10,000 nucleotides of DNA. Source: Macrocybe gigantea. Taxonomy: Eukaryota > Basidiomycota > Agaricomycetes > Agaricales > Callistosporiaceae. Shown piece after piece: positions 6,465-10,000 of the stretch. The position numbers were made by a program, and so were the translations under genes. Below the pieces are notes generated by a model. The model had not been told where the DNA came from, ran no database searches, and saw only the letters and a program-made list of their open reading frames with translations. How positions within the stretch are numbered: the stretch's first letter is position 1; the number at the start of each line of letters is the position of its first letter. Where the stretch lies: contig SJRY01000104.1 of the NCBI GenBank assembly GCA_011319805.1, positions 1-10,000 on the forward strand, in the 5' to 3' direction.

Positions 6465-9107
6465 ATGCCACCGAAAGGTTCCAGGTCTAATGCGAAAAGG
6501 TGTGCAGCCTACCGTCTTGCCCATCTCAAATTCGTTCCCTTTCGACGTCTAGGTGTTTCACAACATCAACGGCCGTAATTGTGCGTCTAAACATTTGTTC
6601 AGTAAAAGACCTGCCGATGCTGCAGATGGTTCCACCGACGGAGACGTGTGCGTATATCCATCGAACTAACCGCCTGTGCCTTATACACCGTACTTGATCT
6701 GTTGTTTTTGATAGGTTTCTCATCGACCAACCGTCTTCTCCTACAAAGCGGGTGCGAATTCAATCTGCCGATGCCAAAAAGAAAAAGAATAATGTGGAAG
6801 CGTAAGAAGTCGTCGCCGTTTTTCATTAACTCTTGTTACAACTTTGAGTAGAGCCGAGGTTCTCGACGCCGATGATGATGATGAACCTGCATCTTCGGAG
6901 ACCGCAGCCACTGCAGCGCTCGCACAGCTGCAAGCCCTACTCACACAGAATCCTGGCCTCTTGTCGTATGTTCAGTATTTGCATATGACTAGCTGATTGC
7001 AGCTGACATCATCTTTCGACAGTGAATTAATGGGCAAAACAAAGCCCGCCGCTCCTAAGATTATGCCGTCCAACGTTGTTACTAGCGCGCCTGTATCCAG
7101 CGCGTCCAAATCTCTGGAGTACGATATGTAATATTTTCTTTTAAAGTTCACCGACCTCACTGAATAATCATTTTGTAGGAATAAACTCAAGTCTGCGACG
7201 CGTAAGCAGGGTAAACTGGTCATGGACAAAATCAGTACATATGAGTGCGTATTCGTTTGCTTGCTTATTGGCCTCAATGAAAATGGATGTGCGTATATAT
7301 GTAGAACGTCCGATGGTGTTCCGGCAACATCTCCGCCATCCACCCCTCCTCCGTCTTCGCTTCCTGTTACGCCTACTCCAACTCCAGTTGGGTACGTGCT
7401 AGCTTCTTGTATATTGTTCTTAACATATACCGAACCCTCATTTTCATGATTGTTTGACCTTAGTAAGGGTGCCCTTCAAGCGGGTACAGAGCTAGCGGAT
7501 GCTCCTATGTCGTTGGTGCCAACCCTTATGGTCTCGTCGTATGTCTAATGCTACCTATCTATCGTCGATTTTTTCTAAAATTGTTTGGTTGATGCAATGT
7601 CACAGCGGCGACGTCAGTGAAACCGCCACCGTTACTGGCGATGGGGTAGCCGTCGACACGGAACTGGCGGATGCTGAAAACATCGAAAAAGGTGCAGATC
7701 TTATTGAATTGAATGTAGGAGCATGCAACGGTTTATTGACACGATTCTGCTACCAGCGGGTCCTTCTGGCCTCGACAAATTGGACAAGCTCCTTTTGGAT
7801 GGCAGCCTGATAGTTGGCGATGATAACTGGAAGCCTTCAGCACCCACCGTCATCACCGATCCTATGGATGTGATGCAAGATTCATTGCAAACTGAGTTCG
7901 CCAAGAGCCTCGGGTTATACGAGAAATTGCCCGATATTGGGTAAGTGTATCTACTTCTATAGTGAGTCGCATACTGATATGCCCTTTTTTTTCGTTTTTC
8001 AGTCAGTTTCGTGCGATCGATGGCTACGGCCGTCGAAATGGTAACGACGCTCGTATCAACATCGATATCATCTTAAAATGTTATGGATATATCGTCCTAC
8101 GGTGAGCTAGATTGCTTGCTCGAGTAGGCATGGTCGCTCGCTCACATTTAACGTTCAGTGCTGCTGCTTTAGCGTTGTTGTGGGAGTCGAGCCCGCCGTT
8201 TTATAACTTCGGGCGATGCGATCCAAATGACTTTGGCGTCGGCAAAGGCGGGCTCATCGCGGACGTCGCTGACGATAACAGCATTGCGTACAGTGTAATG
8301 CTGGGTGTTGTAACCGGTTCGTTTTTGGACACCGCTCGTCCCTCTTTTCAACAGCGGTATCAGTTCTGCGTCACCATATCGCCCAACGCGCAGTTTTGCC
8401 GTCGAGAGTTTACATTCATCAATAGCGTTTTCGGTAACCCCAGGTGTGTCTCTGGTAGTTGCATTGGGCAACTCGGATTGGCTATGGGTTCGCGCGTCAC
8501 CAGTATGTCTTCTTCATCTCTTTGGTATCTTGTTCTAATCTTCACTTTTTAACCATATTAACTTCGGAATTTAAAGGCACAGAGCCGAAAAGGGTACCGA
8601 AAAAATACTCGGCTATCAGCTCGCCCAAGAAGAAAAGTACCGCCTCTGCTGCGTCGCAGTCTCTAAAGAGCCCCGTGCCTCTCTTGAACCTTAAGGAGCA
8701 TTCTCCCTACGACGACGCTGCCATGGAAGAAACCGCATCTGAAGGTGCCTCAAACGAACCCCCTCCGTTCAAGCCCGACCTTTATGTCAACGAAAGGAGT
8801 GCGTTTATGCTTGTATTTACATGGCATATGCTAACCTAATTGACTAGTCCCCGTGTTCGACGGCCGGAAGCGTGTCGGTGCTCCCGGTTTCATGTTCAGC
8901 GACGACGATTTTCACAAGCTTTCGATGCACGACTGGCCCACTTATCAAAATGAACTTCCCCTTGGTTCTCTCGTCGTTGTCGGATATTGTCCGTCCGCTT
9001 ATGAAACTAACTCGGGTGACCCTGGCGTTTCCCTCAATGCTGCGTTCGTCATCCTGCTAGGCAATGCCAATAAAGAGGAAAAGGAGGACAAGAAAGCAAA
9101 AAAATAA
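6465..9107 (+). CDS. 14-exon gene, 602-residue protein of unknown function
   Basis: Exons: 6465-6499, 6603-6647, 6715-6801, 6852-6965, 7023-7127, 7179-7244, 7305-7391, 7464-7538, 7606-7691, 7757-7940, 8003-8101, 8159-8502, 8577-8798, 8848-9107. The sum is 1809 nt, and every GT..AG junction preserves frame. The fifth donor could instead be 7119. Residues 1-150 are charged and disordered, with nuclear-signal-like basic runs (TKRVR, AKKKKNN at about 36-53) followed by an acidic run (DADDDDEP at about 61-68). Residues 151-180 are Pro/Ser/Thr-rich. Residues about 234-440 look folded: GPSGLDKLDKLLLDG, DNWKPSAPTVITDPMDVM, then IDGYGRRNGNDARINIDI and a beta-rich stretch. Residues 443-516 are again polar and Lys/Ser-rich. 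The C-terminal 85 residues form a compact beta-rich domain (FDGRKRVGAPGFMF, WPTYQNELPLGSLVVVGY, SLNAAFVILLG) with a Lys/Glu tail. It appears intact and under coding constraint. The family resembles uncharacterised basidiomycete proteins, an impression I cannot verify. Nuclear location is inferred. Confidence 0.75.
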
Positions 9108-9217
9108 GCCATGTCGTTGGACGGCATTTTTTTCCTAAATGATTTCTTTCCTGATATTTGCTTCTCCTTTTTTTTTTTGGGTATTGTTCATGCATTTCGC
9201 TATGCCTTCGTCTGTCC
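9108..9217. terminator. Convergent 3' spacer
   Basis: This 110-bp spacer lies between two convergent stop codons. It holds T7 (9127-9133) and T10 (9169-9178) runs on the plus strand, which serve as A-runs for the minus-strand gene. No AATAAA signal is seen on the plus strand. The segment must accommodate both transcript ends, so the 3' untranslated regions probably overlap. Confidence 0.4.
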
Positions 9218-10000
9218 TTACAGTATGTCGTCGCTCTTTAGGTTGAATGTCATTTGTGTTTGCACCAAGTTGTTTTTTGCCAGCCATTGACGTTCTATAA
9301 AGTAAGCGTCGCCTGCGCCGACAGAGAAACTCGTATGCAAGTGGGGTGCTGAATAATGTATTTGATTCTCACGTTTCACGAGCCACTGAAGCGCCTTGGC
9401 ACATGTAGGTAGTAGTGCGCAAATTGGGAAAACCATGTACACATTGTAATATTCTGGATTGAAAACCAAGCTATGTAGAGTAATGTTGTGTATCCATAGC
9501 TGGTGCCTCATGGCTAGGCAGGTGTGGTCTACACAACGAAAACGATTTATTTTCCTGCATCTGTTGACGGAACATGAATATACCACAGCAACAACTTTCG
9601 TTGTCAATCAGCGTCGTCGGCCTGTCAAAAAAAAACTTGTAAAGGTATGTAAATTTGGCAGCGCATGCAATACGCACGTTGATGACATACAACCTCCACA
9701 TAACTTCTTCCGCTAACTTCTTGACGCGTTTCCGGCATACTTCCACCTCTAGCTGTGCCAATTCTATTCTGTCCACTGCGTCAATCATTTTTTTGTCCAA
9801 CCGTGCGGTATGTTTTCGGCGCTGGCGTTTCTGTAGGCATTCCAGTCGTCTCTTTTCGTGTTTTACGACCTCCTTTAAATCCAGCAAGTCGACCTCGGCG
9901 CTTTTGTGTTTCCGTTCCCATATTTTTAACGCTTCTTCGTCTTTCGGCATGCGATTGCTGGCTTTAAATTTTTCGTATTTGGCCTCTGCCTTTATCGAAC
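9218..10000 (-). CDS. 3' part of a coiled-coil-like hypothetical gene (cut by the window edge)
   Basis: Minus-strand exons are 10000-9691 (open to the edge), 9621-9584 and 9528-9218. The introns, 9690-9622 (69 nt, GTATGT..GACAG) and 9583-9529 (55 nt, GTATAT..TGTAG), match phases 2 and 1. The visible N-terminal 103 residues are almost all helix-forming and highly charged, with regularly spaced Leu/Val (LLDLKEVVKHEKRRLECLQK, then IELAQLEVEVCRKRVKKLAE), so a coiled coil or long helical stalk is likely. After it comes a short Cys cluster (ESCCCDHTC) created by splicing. Then follows a hydrophobic and aromatic segment (FNPEYYNVYMVFPICALLPT, possibly a buried or membrane-associated helix) and a polar C-terminus ending LKSDDIL. 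The first 69-nt intron has no in-frame stop, so retention would be tolerated. I do not recognise the family. Confidence 0.55.

Noticed and set aside
6553..6602. A shorter 50-nt first intron for the 6465 gene, with coding up to 6552
   Set aside because: It puts exon 2 in a different frame from the one that links to exon 3; the 6500-6602 intron keeps the whole model open.
6526..6944. Minus-strand open frames opposite exons 2-4 of the 6465 gene
   Set aside because: They are antisense to exons supported by in-phase introns and are rich in Ser/Arg, as expected of shadow frames.
7692..7756. Reading straight through as coding sequence
   Set aside because: Reading on from exon 9 ends at a stop at 7808-7810. 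Removing 7692-7756 joins frame to the long GPSGLDKLDKLLLDG exon.

Overview
This is nuclear DNA of a fungus, most likely a mushroom-forming basidiomycete. The evidence is the gene structure. Short exons are separated by introns of about 47-75 nt (one of 103 nt) with GT..AG borders and branch-site-like TTAAC/TTGAC/CTAAC motifs, on both strands. There are pyrimidine-rich promoter tracts and genes packed a few hundred bases apart. I see no bacterial ribosome-binding sites or operons, no rRNA, tRNA or CRISPR array, and no recognisable transposase.

Layout. (1) 59-3269, plus strand: a gene for a large JmjC/cupin-like protein. Its 3' two-thirds splice cleanly through matching phases. Its 5' third holds an internally duplicated acidic, Ser-rich region and is broken by several small indels. 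The JmjC-like fold has lost every metal ligand I can align. (2) 3450-4099, plus: a two-exon gene for a 199-residue protein of unknown function. (3) 4100-4344: an AT-rich spacer between convergent genes, with a T16 run and a 29-bp direct repeat. (4) 4345-5798, minus: a multi-exon gene of an unrecognised family with an in-frame TGA and no convincing 5' end, probably a pseudogene; one of its introns appears to be GC-AG. (5) 5799-6464: divergent intergenic region with a duplicated TTTATAGGT-bearing block and a TATA box. (6) 6465-9107, plus: a 14-exon gene whose exons all join in frame to give 602 residues, function unknown. Its first eight introns are all phase 2. (7) 9108-9217: short convergent spacer with T-runs. 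(8) 9218-10000, minus: the 3' end of a gene with a long charged helical segment, running off the right edge.

How the genes work together cannot be read from the sequence. None has a recognisable catalytic site. The mix of a ligand-less JmjC-like gene, a decayed gene and unfamiliar genes is what one expects of lineage-expanded or mobile accessory gene families in basidiomycetes, but that is inference. Gene models were built by hand from splice signals and reading-frame continuity, with no transcript or database support.
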